Assembly (NCBI GenBank): GCA_035222895.1
Contig: JAVYIG010001591.1
Coordinates: forward strand, 186,001 to 250,000
Direction: 5' to 3'
DNA length: 64,000 nt
From: Strongylocentrotus droebachiensis
Taxonomy: Eukaryota; Echinodermata; Echinoidea; Camarodonta; Strongylocentrotidae
In this document: positions 51,501-53,456 of the stretch, piece after piece
How positions within the stretch are numbered: the stretch's first letter is position 1
Layout: every line of letters starts with the position of its first letter
Notes under the pieces: generated by a model
Told to the model about the DNA's origin: nothing
The model's database searches: none
What the model saw: only the letters and a program-made list of their open reading frames with translations
Program-made: the position numbers and the translations under genes

Positions 51501-53456
51501 TCATTTTATTTTAATCATTTTATAAAAAGAGGTGAGAGAAATTTACTTCAAATCTACACTGTAAAAAAGGTTGGGCTGGGTAAATCGAAGTTGTTACTGG
51601 GTAAATCGAAGTTGGGCAAATTTTGTCCGATAATAGGGTCATTTTCTTCCAACCGTTTACTATATAAAGTTACCCAATGAAAGGTAAAAAATAGGTTGGG
51701 TAATGTTATTGGGCAAATTAGAGTTGGGCCATTTTTGTCCAACAGTTGGGTTATTTTCTCCCAACCATTTACTATATGTATTTACCCAATTAAATGTTCA
51801 AATTAAGTTGGGCAGATGTTACTGGGCAAACGTAAGTCGGGCAACATTATCATCCTACACTAGGGTTAAGTTCATTTAGTAGAGGTGTCGTGGTCGAGTG
51901 GATATGTCACACGACTATGGATTACAAGGTCCGCGGTTCGAGTCCCGCCGCGGCACTAATCTCCTTTTGCATATAATATTTTGTCCAACTTATTTGCCCG
52001 ACTAGTGTGTAACTTATGCTACACATTATGGTGAGAATTGGGTGACTTTCTGATTGGGTAAATTTGTGTTGGTTAAAAGTTGGGTATTTTCCTGTTATCC
52101 AACACTGGGTAAATCATGCAAAATCTTTAATTTACCCAACAGTTGGTTGGACACACAATCAACCTCATGTTGGGTAAAAATTGGGCAAATTTTTGCCAAA
52201 TATTTGTTAGAGTGTATGGGCAACGACTACTCTTATAAGTACCTATTGGCCCGAATTCACAAAGCAAGGTTTGAGCTCAGACCAAGGTTTGAGCTCAAAC
52301 CTCCTTTTGTTTCGCCAAACCTCCTTTTGTTCTTTACAAACCAGGTTTGTAAAAACGCGTAAAACGCGTCATATGACGTACATAAACCTCGGTTTGTCGA
52401 CAAACCTCCTTTGTGAATTCGGGCCATCGTGTTTACGTATATGAAAAAGTATTAGATAAGTTTCATAATTTGCCCTAACATTTTTTCAATTATAATTTTG
52501 GATTCATAAGATCATGTCCTTTTGCAAGACAATATGTTCGCTGTTCTCAACCCAGGTGTCAATGATTCCCAGGTATACATGGGTTTCTTTTTTTATGAAG
52601 GAATAATTATTTCAAAAATATCTGGGAACGACAAAATTTAAAAATCATAAGTATGTAACACGTATTTCAAGATGGGATTGGGTGGAACCATTTTTGGGGG
52701 ACTGCTTTTGGGTTGTTTTGCAATCGGATTTCATTTCTGTAATAACTAACAATGATTCCCTCTCTCCCTCAGCTGAAATGGTTTCCGTATGTGGTACTTT
52801 TATAAAATACTATTTATGAACTTCTTCACTTGAATTAATCTTGTATATTTATTAACTTTACCTAAATCATTTTAATAAGCAACTTATCTACTTCTTGAAT
52901 TATATTTCTAAATCTTATCGGATTTACAAATATTTAAATACAATATTGCCAATATTATATTACTTTTGTGTTTTGATGTTCGTATAATATGATGTAAATA
53001 TCTCACTACTTTGCTAAAAACAGATAATATTAGCCATGATCAGCGTGTCATGTTGATTTTAATGAATCAATTCAATTCAATACATGTGCTTTCGTTACTA
53101 GGGGAATCATGTCTATTAGAACTATGGGCGTCGCTGCGTGATGGATAAGAACGCGATGATTATTATCATTATCATTATTTTGTTTGTAGTTTTCATTGTA
53201 ATCGTTATTATATTCAATACTATTATAAGTATTACAATCATTGTTATAATTATTGTTATCATTACTACACCTACTACTTCTATTATTATCTTTATCATAA
53301 TGTTTATTGTAAATTTGACTTATACTATGAAGAATGAAAATAAACTGAATCTATAATAATATTTTAAAGTAGACTTACCATGGAAAGAATGAGAACTATG
53401 ACCAACATTGATCTTGACAAGCAAGTGCCTCTCTGCAGTTTTTCACTGCCTGCCAT
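1951..53456 (-). CDS. MUC4-like transmembrane mucin, complete 39-exon gene model (joined CDS 14,058 nt, about 4,685 aa)
   Basis: Predicted type I membrane mucin. I read 39 exons with GT-AG borders, and all codon phases agree from ATG to stop; the summed length is divisible by three. Domain order with approximate residues: signal peptide 1-35; Thr/Glu repeat domain 39-2816; four cbEGF 2817-2980; NIDO 2981-3215; AMOP 3216-3415; VWD 3416-3702; Ig/cadherin-like 3703-3828; Cys-rich/EGF modules 3829-4049; SEA-like 4050-4160; three EGF 4161-4279; Ser/Thr-rich 4280-4368; SEA 4369-4492; EGF 4493-4530; TM 4537-4565; cytoplasmic tail to 4685. NIDO-AMOP-VWD-EGF-SEA-TM is the layout of vertebrate MUC4, known as a cell-surface mucin cleaved near the membrane. 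A function here in epithelial coating or adhesion is inferred. Most EGF-like exons are phase 1-1. Small exons could have been missed, although no phase gap demands one. The symbol is left empty because orthology was not tested. Confidence 0.85.
2491..2553 (-). CDS. Exon 38: cytoplasmic tail, 21 residues
   Basis: 63 nt, phase 0-0, encoding [20 protein letters not shown] then D; acceptor ATACAG and donor GTAAGT are both good. Confidence 0.8.
2663..2793. mobile_element. Foldback element in intron 38/39 upstream flank
   Basis: Imperfect inverted repeat: GCCTCGTAACACAAAGCTTA at the left and GGCCTGTTACACAAGGCTCA (complement of the right end) at the right, with inner arms around ATTGATTTTTGCAATTGAT. 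Lies in the intron between exons 38 and 37. Confidence 0.65.
2990..3322 (-). mobile_element. tRNA-derived SINE (family A), near full length
   Basis: On the minus strand it starts GTAGAGGTTTTGTGGTCGAG (A box TGGTCGAGTGG), then a B box GGTTCGAGTCCC, a body of about 200 bp and a GCGCTTAGAAAC...(ATT)n tail. It is a Pol III promoter relic inside an intron, in the sense orientation of the gene. Confidence 0.85.
3499..3691 (-). CDS. Exon 37: cytoplasmic tail
   Basis: 193 nt, phase 2 to 0. It encodes [20 protein letters not shown], then [20 protein letters not shown], and ends [10 protein letters not shown]. It is charged, with an acidic EPSSDD cluster and several Tyr; no known signalling domain is recognised. 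Confidence 0.88.
3850..4120. repeat. CATTATCA-type imperfect microsatellite
   Basis: Degenerate CATTATC/ATTGTC repeats in an intron. Confidence 0.6.
4121..4340 (-). mobile_element. LINE 3' end with (AATTG)n tail
   Basis: On the minus strand the sequence runs into AATAAATAAATGTCATTGAA and AATTGAATTG. The tail is shared with copies at 12137-12480 and, in plus orientation, at 59360-59935. Confidence 0.6.
4461..6824. repeat. 1.15-kb tandem dimer flanked by inverted TAGGTGGGCTG
   Basis: Two direct copies, about 4461-5611 and 5612-6765, each opening AACTAGACATATAATACTTG and ending GGGTCGAAATAAGAAAAATA. Both contain CpG-rich palindromic blocks of GCGCGCG. TAGGTGGGCTG at 4494-4504 is mirrored by CAGCCCACCTA at 6814-6824. 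It fills the intron between exons 37 and 36. No protein is seen; the two copies differ by scattered substitutions. Confidence 0.85.
6902..7046 (-). CDS. Exon 36: transmembrane helix with glycine zipper
   Basis: 145 nt, phase 1 to 2. The TM segment is residues about 4537-4565, reading [20 protein letters not shown] and then VVCTCFIML. Gly at 4540, 4544, 4548 and 4552 make a GxxxGxxxGxxxG zipper, suggesting helix packing. Cys 4555, 4559 and 4561 near the inner face could be acylated. TVRRKQ follows as a basic stop-transfer sequence. Confidence 0.92.
7047..7556. other. Intron, nothing recognised
   Basis: AT-rich intron between exons 36 and 35 without a clear repeat. Confidence 0.5.
7557..7670 (-). 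CDS. Exon 35: juxtamembrane EGF domain
   Basis: 114 nt, phase 1-1, 38 residues with [17 protein letters not shown] and [14 protein letters not shown]. This is the last extracellular domain before the membrane, in the same place as the final EGF of MUC4-type mucins. Confidence 0.93.
7671..8537. other. Intron with ATT microsatellite
   Basis: (ATT)n at about 7885-7925; otherwise no element recognised. Confidence 0.5.
8538..8769 (-). CDS. Exon 34: canonical SEA domain, second half with GSVIG site
   Basis: 232 nt, phase 0 to 1. It contains [25 protein letters not shown] (G4442/S4443) matches the G|SVVV-type autoproteolysis motif of SEA domains, so the extracellular part may stay attached non-covalently after cleavage. 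Cleavage itself is inferred. Confidence 0.9.
8996..9050. repeat. C tract and CA microsatellite
   Basis: CCCCCCCCCCACCC followed by (CA)n in the intron between exons 34 and 33. Confidence 0.85.
9260..9399 (-). CDS. Exon 33: canonical SEA domain, first half
   Basis: 140 nt, phase 1 to 0, encoding [20 protein letters not shown] and then [13 protein letters not shown]. The pattern F-x-x-x-I-x-I-x-x and the following helix fit SEA. Confidence 0.88.
9780..10046 (-). CDS. Exon 32: second Ser/Thr-rich (mucin-like) segment
   Basis: 267 nt, phase 1-1, 89 residues rich in Thr and Ser with Pro ([20 protein letters not shown] ... [10 protein letters not shown]). It is non-repetitive and contains Pro, unlike the exon-3 array. 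A short O-glycosylated spacer just before the SEA domain is a common arrangement in membrane mucins. Confidence 0.88.
10047..10867. repeat. Intron with diverged direct repeats and a CA microsatellite
   Basis: CCGATCATCATAGTGTTGAG and its following ~40 bp occur twice (about 10536 and 10708). A CA microsatellite lies at 10435-10475. It looks like a local duplication. Confidence 0.7.
10868..10981 (-). CDS. Exon 31: EGF domain
   Basis: 114 nt, phase 1-1, 38 residues, beginning [19 protein letters not shown], with [14 protein letters not shown]. It is of the Notch/crumbs-like EGF type (NPCxNGGTC). Confidence 0.94.
10982..11673. other. Intron, GA-rich then unique
   Basis: Purine-rich at 11030-11165; no other element recognised. 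Confidence 0.5.
11674..11793 (-). CDS. Exon 30: calcium-binding EGF domain
   Basis: 120 nt, phase 1-1, 40 residues, beginning [20 protein letters not shown], with [12 protein letters not shown] and LTC. Confidence 0.93.
11935..12130. repeat. ACT/CTA trinucleotide repeat
   Basis: Imperfect (CTA)n/(ACA)n block in intron 30/29; it makes long Thr- or Leu-rich spurious ORFs. Confidence 0.9.
12137..12480 (-). mobile_element. LINE 3' end with (AATTC)n tail
   Basis: Minus-strand text ends GAATAAATAAATTTAATTCA and then repeats of ATTCA. Upstream of it a short reading frame WNARDRK followed by a stop resembles a decayed LINE ORF2 end. Same orientation as the gene. Confidence 0.6.
12487..12965 (-). 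pseudogene. 5'-truncated non-LTR retrotransposon, ORF2 C-terminus
   Basis: On the minus strand the frame from about 12900 to 12682 reads [18 protein letters not shown], then [20 protein letters not shown] and [10 protein letters not shown]. This is the W-N-x-L-P-x-x-L/I-R ... S-x-x-x-F-K/R-K-x-L end typical of CR1/L2-like ORF2 proteins. The 3' UTR runs to an (ATT)n tail at 12512-12487. Only the last ~70 codons remain. Confidence 0.8.
12992..13114 (-). CDS. Exon 29: calcium-binding EGF domain
   Basis: 123 nt, phase 1-1, beginning [17 protein letters not shown], with [20 protein letters not shown] (Asx-hydroxylation pattern). Confidence 0.93.
13115..13468. other. Intron, nothing recognised
   Basis: Intron between exons 29 and 28; no element seen. 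Confidence 0.5.
13469..13688 (-). CDS. Exon 28: SEA-like domain, second part
   Basis: 220 nt, phase 0 to 1. It reads [20 protein letters not shown] and [20 protein letters not shown]. The strand pattern is SEA-like, but there is no GSVVV-type cleavage motif, so it is probably uncleaved. The corresponding region of MUC4 also holds a degenerate SEA-like block. Confidence 0.8.
13689..14154. other. Intron, nothing recognised
   Basis: Intron between exons 28 and 27; no element seen. Confidence 0.5.
14155..14267 (-). CDS. Exon 27: SEA-like domain, first part
   Basis: 113 nt, phase 1 to 0, encoding [20 protein letters not shown] and QRQLAQD. The hydrophobic first strand and helix start fit a SEA-like fold. 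Its phases are exactly those needed to link exons 26 and 28. Confidence 0.78.
14268..14964. other. Intron, nothing recognised
   Basis: Intron between exons 27 and 26; unique-looking AT-rich sequence. Confidence 0.5.
14965..15093 (-). CDS. Exon 26: calcium-binding EGF-like domain
   Basis: 129 nt, phase 1-1, beginning [20 protein letters not shown], with TPGNFSCVC and NGTCQ. The donor is read as AA|GTATGA, a little weaker than the others. Confidence 0.87.
15094..15885. other. Intron with probable retroelement 3' UTR and C tract
   Basis: T-rich text at about 15270-15550 resembles a retroelement 3' UTR but no ORF remains. A C tract lies at 15848-15861. Confidence 0.4.
15886..16014 (-). CDS. Exon 25: calcium-binding EGF-like domain
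   Basis: 129 nt, phase 1-1, 43 residues, beginning [19 protein letters not shown], with [13 protein letters not shown]. Confidence 0.9.
16190..16285. repeat. CT microsatellite
   Basis: (CT)n/(TC)n with interruptions. Confidence 0.9.
16496..16591 (-). CDS. Exon 24: shortened EGF-like module
   Basis: 96 nt, phase 1-1, only 32 residues ([20 protein letters not shown], then [10 protein letters not shown]). It has 4 Cys rather than 6, so it looks like an EGF that lost its N-terminal half. It keeps phase and splice sites (donor GTATGT). Using the AG two bases downstream as acceptor would bring a stop. Confidence 0.83.
16592..17836. other. Intron with CA microsatellite at 17718-17760
   Basis: Long AT-rich intron between exons 24 and 23; apart from the (CA)n near exon 23, no element is recognised. 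Confidence 0.5.
17837..17962 (-). CDS. Exon 23: EGF-like domain
   Basis: 126 nt, phase 1-1, 42 residues, beginning [17 protein letters not shown], with LGSYTCSC and [11 protein letters not shown]; cbEGF type. Confidence 0.9.
17963..18491. other. Intron, nothing recognised
   Basis: Intron between exons 23 and 22; no element seen. Confidence 0.5.
18492..18675 (-). CDS. Exon 22: Cys-rich EGF-like module
   Basis: 184 nt, phase 0 to 1, residues 3829-3889. It reads [19 protein letters not shown] and [16 protein letters not shown], resembling the C-x-C-x-G-G-x-x-G-x-x-C and C-P-P-x-L-x-G-x-G modules of MUC4. The acceptor abuts an AATCGAATG-type repeat tail. Confidence 0.9.
18676..18850 (-). mobile_element. 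Retroelement 3' tail abutting the exon 22 acceptor
   Basis: On the minus strand, GCTTTATTGAT-like text runs into CAAATCGAATGAATCGAATT and then GCAG|exon. The AATCGAATG tail resembles the AATTG/AATTC tails of other LINE ends in the window, so the splice acceptor may sit at the insertion border. Confidence 0.5.
19020..19235. mobile_element. Fragment related to the hAT-like element, with long C tract
   Basis: TTTCAAAATTTGGCCGACCG here resembles the AAAATTTGAAAATCGCGCCG / GGCCGAAAAT text inside the element at 50206-50570. It is followed by a C tract of about 40 bases (19151-19191) and ends at TGCGTACGCGCCTG. Confidence 0.5.
19246..19430 (-). CDS. Exon 21: Ig/cadherin-like beta-sandwich, second half
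   Basis: 185 nt, phase 1 to 0. It reads [20 protein letters not shown] and then [14 protein letters not shown], matching the G-x-L-x-W-T-P motif and the following Cys-rich segment in MUC4. A GA-rich microsatellite flanks it upstream, and a poly-C tract lies about 55 bp beyond the donor. Confidence 0.9.
19440..19860. repeat. GA-rich microsatellite block
   Basis: Imperfect (GAGA)n over 400 bp upstream of exon 21; the source of Ser/Leu-rich spurious ORFs on the minus strand. Confidence 0.9.
19991..20182 (-). CDS. Exon 20: Ig/cadherin-like beta-sandwich, first half
   Basis: 192 nt, phase 1-1, 64 residues starting [14 protein letters not shown], with [19 protein letters not shown]. The P-P-x-I/V start and A-x-D-P-x-x-D motif are those of cadherin/Ig-like folds also found after VWD in MUC4. 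Confidence 0.85.
20183..20685. other. Intron, nothing recognised
   Basis: AT-rich; no element seen. Confidence 0.5.
20686..20885 (-). mobile_element. tRNA-derived SINE (family B)
   Basis: Minus strand: GCCGCGATGGCTCATTGGTA (A box), then TCCCTGGTTCGAAACC (B box), then a body with GAGGATTTAAAGCCGTCGAT. A second copy is at 22688-22866. The tRNA part is too mutated at its 3' side to be called a functional tRNA gene. Confidence 0.8.
20973..21221 (-). CDS. Exon 19: VWD C-terminal region with C8-like pair
   Basis: 249 nt, phase 1-1, 83 residues. It starts [14 protein letters not shown] and contains [18 protein letters not shown], matching the conserved C-x5-C-x-x-D segment after VWD in MUC4. Confidence 0.92.
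21300..21425. repeat. CATCAT/ATTATC microsatellite
   Basis: (CATCAC)n and (ATTATC)n repeats in intron 19/18. Confidence 0.85.
21426..22054. other. Intron, nothing recognised
   Basis: AT-rich, unique-looking. Confidence 0.5.
22055..22168 (-). CDS. Exon 18: VWD domain, [11 protein letters not shown] block
   Basis: 114 nt, phase 1-1. It completes the hallmark as [19 protein letters not shown], then FQFGQSW across the next junction, matching the VWD end of MUC4. Confidence 0.93.
22688..22866 (-). mobile_element. tRNA-derived SINE (family B), second copy
   Basis: Contains TGGTAGAGCAGTGGTCGCGT on the minus strand (A-box region), a B box TCCAGGGTTTGAAACC, and a body homologous to 20686-20885 (GATTAATG, CGTCGATACCCTGGATGCTT). 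It is immediately followed by the element at 22870. Confidence 0.75.
22869..23768. mobile_element. DNA element with dense TTAAACAAC palindromes next to exon 17
   Basis: Ends are imperfectly inverted (CACTGTTAGAA at the left; CACAAAGTTAGAAC, as complement, at the right). Within about 370 bp at the left and 160 bp at the right the motif GTTGTTTAAA and its complement recur many times, giving extensive self-pairing. The middle is CpG-richer. No ORF is seen. The right end lies about 30 bp from the donor of exon 17. Confidence 0.7.
23797..24003 (-). CDS. Exon 17: VWD domain
   Basis: 207 nt, phase 1-1, 69 residues. It includes [20 protein letters not shown] and ends GTGRGLLG, the first half of the VWD hallmark GLLGNxNGD. 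A large TTTAAACAAC-rich element lies within about 30 bp of the donor. Confidence 0.92.
24420..24770. mobile_element. Foldback element with GAAGGCGA motifs
   Basis: ATCTGTTTAACCCGCCAAGGC at the left mirrors GCCTTGGCGAGTTAAACAAG at the right. Inner GAGAGAAGGCGA motifs repeat. It ends beside the TTAA element starting at 24775. Confidence 0.6.
24775..25275. mobile_element. TTAA-flanked 501-bp MITE, copy 1
   Basis: Flanked by TTAA at 24771-24774 and 25276-25279. Ends AGGTATTACAAAGTTTTGG / CCAAAACTTTGTATTACCT are inverted. It is homologous over its full length, in opposite orientation, to 60107-60607. TTAA target sites are those of piggyBac or Kolobok transposases. Confidence 0.88.
25276..25328. 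other. Short gap to exon 16
   Basis: 53 bp between the TTAA element and exon 16, so this insertion lies close to the donor. Confidence 0.6.
25329..25413 (-). CDS. Exon 16: VWD domain
   Basis: 85 nt, phase 0 to 1, encoding [20 protein letters not shown] and a further eight residues. The V-x-V-N-G pattern fits the VWD interior. A LINE/SINE-like AATTC-type tail lies just upstream of the acceptor (about 25430-25460). Confidence 0.87.
25620..25860. other. Intron with scattered TTAGGG-like words
   Basis: ATTAGGTTTAGGGTTA near 25643 and ACCCTAACCCTA near 25800; too short and degenerate to call telomeric. Confidence 0.4.
25989..26194 (-). CDS. Exon 15: von Willebrand factor type D domain, start
   Basis: 206 nt, phase 1 to 0. 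It carries the VWD opening [20 protein letters not shown] (GDPH at residues 3420-3423), closely like MUC4. I place the donor at AAG|GTATGT; read-through past it loses the VWD match. Confidence 0.95.
26195..26898. other. Intron, nothing recognised
   Basis: Intron between exons 15 and 14; no element identified. Confidence 0.5.
26899..27015 (-). CDS. Exon 14: AMOP domain, end, and start of VWD
   Basis: 117 nt, phase 1-1, 39 residues. It contains [20 protein letters not shown] and ends SGYRRPWF, the typical AMOP end (CC...C..Y..RRP...C..Y.PP) directly before the VWD GDPH. Confidence 0.92.
27060..27215. repeat. GA-rich microsatellite
   Basis: Imperfect (GAGA)n in intron 14/13. Confidence 0.85.
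27216..27872. other. Intron, nothing recognised
   Basis: Remainder of the intron between exons 14 and 13. Confidence 0.5.
27873..28070 (-). CDS. Exon 13: AMOP domain, middle
   Basis: 198 nt, phase 1-1, 66 residues including [19 protein letters not shown] and a second Tyr-rich stretch ([13 protein letters not shown]). It corresponds to the Cys/Gly-rich middle of AMOP in MUC4. Confidence 0.88.
28320..28560 (+). mobile_element. SINE family A fragment lacking the tRNA head
   Basis: CTGGAATGCTCCCCAGAGAGTGG and ATTAAGCGCTTTATCA with an (ATT)n tail match the body and tail of the SINE at 2990-3322. Confidence 0.7.
28935..29220 (-). CDS. Exon 12: AMOP domain, start, with (Gly-Tyr)10 run
   Basis: 286 nt, phase 0 to 1. 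It carries the AMOP signature C-x2-W ... W-x3-CPC ([20 protein letters not shown]). After TGCNYPYY come ten Gly-Tyr pairs, residues about 3278-3297, then NYGYS. The pairs use mixed Gly and Tyr codons (GGC/GGG/GGT/GGA with TAT/TAC), so the run is not a pure microsatellite. Tyr-rich insertions of this kind are not usual for AMOP. Confidence 0.9.
29221..29745. other. Intron, nothing recognised
   Basis: AT-rich; short (AAT)n at about 29718. Confidence 0.5.
29746..30113. mobile_element. TTAA-flanked 368-bp MITE
   Basis: TTAA on both sides (29742-29745, 30114-30117). Ends AGGTAAAGACCAGTAATGG / CCAATACTGGTCTTTACCT are inverted. It is a second TTAA family; its outer AGGTA/TACCT bases equal those of the 501-bp family. 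Confidence 0.85.
30507..30731 (-). CDS. Exon 11: NIDO domain, C-terminal part
   Basis: 225 nt, phase 0-0, 75 residues. It starts [16 protein letters not shown], the conserved NIDO strand (N-T-Y-Q-A-I-L-x-T-D-G), and continues with YQQGSFQWD and IGYN. The tail [17 protein letters not shown] leads into AMOP. Confidence 0.92.
30950..31100. repeat. Short palindrome and direct repeats
   Basis: CTGTGTAAATAGTA / TACTATTTACACAG palindrome, then GCAACGCACTTTCACTGAAG twice about 50 bp apart. Confidence 0.65.
31314..31445. mobile_element. Foldback MITE
   Basis: GATGGCAAACTATCACTTCC and its mirror GGAAGTGATAGTTTGTCCCATC surround a palindromic centre (GCTATCTTTCC / GGAAAGATAGC). Confidence 0.75.
31576..31740 (-). 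CDS. Exon 10: NIDO domain, middle
   Basis: 165 nt, phase 0-0, 55 residues including [20 protein letters not shown], matching the VTWVxV-type core strand of NIDO domains in MUC4/SUSD2-like proteins. Confidence 0.9.
31741..32680. other. Intron with GAA microsatellite
   Basis: (GAA)n at about 31785-31815; otherwise no element recognised. Confidence 0.5.
32690..32835 (+). mobile_element. SINE-like 3' fragment
   Basis: CAAGGTGGATATGTGTGCTA followed by (ATT)n, similar in kind to the tails of family A. Confidence 0.45.
32958..33220 (+). mobile_element. tRNA-derived SINE (family A), plus orientation
   Basis: GTAGAGGTGTCGTGGTCGAG (A box) and GGTTCGAAGTCTC (mutated B box), then the family body with TTGCCACACTCAACTCAAGT. 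It lies in intron 10/9, antisense to the gene. Confidence 0.8.
33692..34130. mobile_element. MITE with TTTTCACACTGG termini
   Basis: Termini TTTTCACACTGG / CCAGTGTGAAAA, followed by subterminal GCTTA-CCCCGTACT repeats in both arms (AGTACGGGGTTAAGC at the right). No ORF. Confidence 0.75.
34371..34551. mobile_element. Palindromic MITE GGCCCGAATTCACAAAG, copy 1
   Basis: Nearly perfect hairpin: GGCCCGAATTCACAAAGGAG to CTCCTTTGTGATTTCGGGCC, with inner TTTGTCGACAAACC and GTCATATGACGCGTTTT in both arms. TAT on both sides may be a 3-bp target duplication. Second copy at 52249-52426. Confidence 0.8.
34783..34959 (-). CDS. Exon 9: NIDO domain, middle
   Basis: 177 nt, phase 0-0, 59 residues. It begins [10 protein letters not shown], as in the NIDO stretch after the first strand, and carries [17 protein letters not shown] before donor GTGAGC. 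The clean phase-0 joins on both sides support the exon. Confidence 0.87.
34960..35640. other. Intron, nothing recognised
   Basis: Part of the intron between exons 9 and 8. Confidence 0.5.
35641..35779. mobile_element. TA-flanked palindromic MITE
   Basis: GGGACTTTTAGATTCTGCAC and its complement at the other end, with TA at 35639-35640 and 35780-35781. Almost a perfect hairpin of 139 bp; the TA site suggests a mariner-like transposase. Confidence 0.8.
35828..35898 (-). mobile_element. tRNA-like sequence, probable SINE head
   Basis: Minus strand GGTATAGTGGTTCATTCACT ... GGGTACGAATCCCAGTCC carries A- and B-box-like parts. There is no good acceptor stem, so it is not called a tRNA gene. Confidence 0.5.
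35899..36181. mobile_element. MITE with about 40-bp inverted ends (GTGTTTCACAAAGAC)
   Basis: GTGTTTCACAAAGACTAAGA plus the next ~25 bp is mirrored at the right end (TCTTAGTCTTTGTGAAACAC). The outer ends CAGGGG / CCCCTG also match. The insertion's right end is about 40 bp from the exon 8 donor. Confidence 0.8.
36220..36356 (-). CDS. Exon 8: NIDO domain, start
   Basis: 137 nt, phase 1 to 0, residues 2981-3026, beginning [14 protein letters not shown]. The [14 protein letters not shown] segment corresponds to the start of the nidogen-like domain of MUC4. Confidence 0.85.
36555..37340. repeat. GA-rich tracts in a duplicated intron
   Basis: (GA)n at 36559-36592, 36785-36935 and 37175-37330. The segment 36930-37175 is homologous to 38985-39245, showing that intron and EGF exon were duplicated together. 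Confidence 0.8.
37361..37483 (-). CDS. Exon 7: calcium-binding EGF domain 4
   Basis: 123 nt, phase 1-1; fourth cbEGF of the tandem cluster, joined through a split GAG codon to the NIDO domain. Confidence 0.92.
37490..37945. repeat. Intron with AAT microsatellite, part of EGF duplication
   Basis: (AAT)n/(TAG)n at 37495-37640. The following ~170 bp, including CCATCTTCCAATATCAACAT, is repeated near 38900. Confidence 0.75.
37950..38072 (-). CDS. Exon 6: calcium-binding EGF domain 3
   Basis: 123 nt, phase 1-1; same cbEGF as exons 4, 5 and 7. It differs from exon 7 by only a few bases, suggesting recent duplication or gene conversion. Confidence 0.92.
38073..38577. other. Intron between exons 6 and 5
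   Basis: Mostly unique AT-rich sequence; the last ~50 bp before the donor are duplicated among the EGF introns. Confidence 0.5.
38578..38700 (-). CDS. Exon 5: calcium-binding EGF domain 2
   Basis: 123 nt, phase 1-1. It starts [13 protein letters not shown] and contains [10 protein letters not shown] (Asx-hydroxylation pattern). It is a duplicate of the neighbouring exons, including the intron sequence next to the donor (a run around GGGGATTGAGTTCAGA shared at 37.34, 38.56 and 39.40 kb). Confidence 0.92.
38701..39423. repeat. Duplicated EGF intron
   Basis: Homologous to the intron around 36.7-37.36 kb. Contains (GT)n at 39250-39275 and GA-rich text. Confidence 0.8.
39424..39546 (-). CDS. Exon 4: calcium-binding EGF domain 1
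   Basis: 123 nt, phase 1-1, 41 residues starting [13 protein letters not shown]. Six Cys and the DxDE start are typical of cbEGF. The third-to-fourth Cys region reads [10 protein letters not shown]; it matches the Asx-hydroxylation pattern C-x-N-x4-Y-x-C. It is nearly identical to exons 5-7. Confidence 0.92.
39547..40876. other. Intron 3 with diverged internal duplication
   Basis: Segments around 39780-39890 and 40255-40370 are distant copies (TGTATTCCCTCATGC versus TGTATTCTCTCGTTC, both after a TTGAATGTGAA-like word). The rest is unrecognised. Confidence 0.5.
40877..49210 (-). CDS. Exon 3: giant mucin tandem-repeat exon, about 2,778 aa
   Basis: A single 8,334-nt open exon, phase 1 to 1, with acceptor ...CCCAAAAG at 49212-49211 and donor GTAAGT after 40877. 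It is built of a 114-bp (38-residue) unit. The core motifs are [28 protein letters not shown] and [10 protein letters not shown]. There are roughly 65-70 copies between about 41.4 and 49.1 kb. A unit has about 14 Thr, 7 Glu and 1 Asp in 38 residues, with no Pro and almost no basic residues. It is a probable O-glycosylated stalk, acidic even without sialic acid. The C-terminal 500 nt is diverged and built on a shorter, roughly 12-13-residue ancestral motif (V-x-E-T-A-T-T). The complementary strand is also open over the whole length; see findings. Confidence 0.9.
41400..49100 (-). repeat. 114-bp coding satellite, about 65-70 tandem copies
   Basis: Copies occur at exact 114-bp spacing (for example GTGATTCCCG at 43321 and again 114 bp later). 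Units fall into subtypes by linker residues (GSV, STV, STI, DRV, GTF), and the same subtype order recurs at 2,280-bp spacing. Divergence rises toward the low-coordinate end. Confidence 0.95.
49211..50197. other. Intron 2, nothing recognised up to the hAT-like element
   Basis: AT-rich; no gene or clear repeat. Confidence 0.5.
50206..50570. mobile_element. hAT-like MITE with perfect 8-bp target duplication
   Basis: ATATATGT stands directly on both sides (50198-50205 and 50571-50578). Ends are CAGGGGCGGATCC and, as complement, CAGTGGCGTGCTCCCC. 8-bp duplications and CAG ends fit hAT. The inside has G- and C-homopolymer runs and GAAAATTTGAAAA words. Confidence 0.88.
50773..50809 (-). CDS. Exon 2: 37-nt micro-exon finishing the signal peptide
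   Basis: A 37-nt exon between acceptor CTTACAG and donor GTAAGA, phase 0 to 1, encodes [12 protein letters not shown]. It extends the hydrophobic core begun in exon 1 and supplies the small residues expected near a signal-peptidase site. It also supplies the phase change that lets exon 3 use an acceptor in phase 1. Without it, exon 1 could instead join in phase 0 at 49208, so this exon is likely but not certain. Confidence 0.7.
51160..51212. repeat. AGT microsatellite
   Basis: (TAG)n in intron 1. Confidence 0.9.
51555..52216. mobile_element. DNA element with TTGGGTAAA repeats, carrying a nested SINE
   Basis: Ends TACACTGTAAAAAAGG and, as complement, TACACTCTAACAAATATT. Inside, TTGGGTAAAT / ATTTACCCAA-type words recur in both orientations. 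A family A SINE head is inserted at 51879-51970. It recalls the 22869-23768 element in having short-motif-rich arms and CACT-GTTAG ends. Confidence 0.7.
51879..51970 (+). mobile_element. SINE family A head with near-intact tRNA-like acceptor stem
   Basis: GTCGTGGTCGAGTGGATATG ... CGGTTCGAGTCCCGCCGCGGCA. GTCGTGG can pair over all seven positions (with G-U) with CCGCGGC. A and B boxes are intact. Because the same sequence heads other SINE copies in this window, I call it a SINE, not a tRNA gene. Confidence 0.75.
52249..52426. mobile_element. Palindromic MITE GGCCCGAATTCACAAAG, copy 2
   Basis: Same ends and inner GTCATATGACG and TTTGTCGACAAACC words as 34371-34551. The left arm is altered by repeated AAGGTTTGAGCTCA. 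Confidence 0.78.
52427..53378. other. Intron 1, remainder
   Basis: Unique AT-rich text and an ATTAT-type microsatellite (53155-53300) near exon 1. Confidence 0.5.
53379..53456 (-). CDS. Exon 1: start codon and first part of signal peptide
   Basis: ATG at 53456-53454 lies in a good context (CACCATGG), and an in-frame TGA stands four codons upstream, so this ATG is the likely start if the exon continues upstream. The 26 residues begin [10 protein letters not shown] and end in the hydrophobic run [11 protein letters not shown]. The donor GTAAGT follows directly, phase 0. Confidence 0.85.

Noticed and set aside
51879..51970. Functional tRNA gene
   Set aside because: The same sequence heads SINE copies at 2990-3322 and 32958-33220, and the anticodon arm is not convincing.
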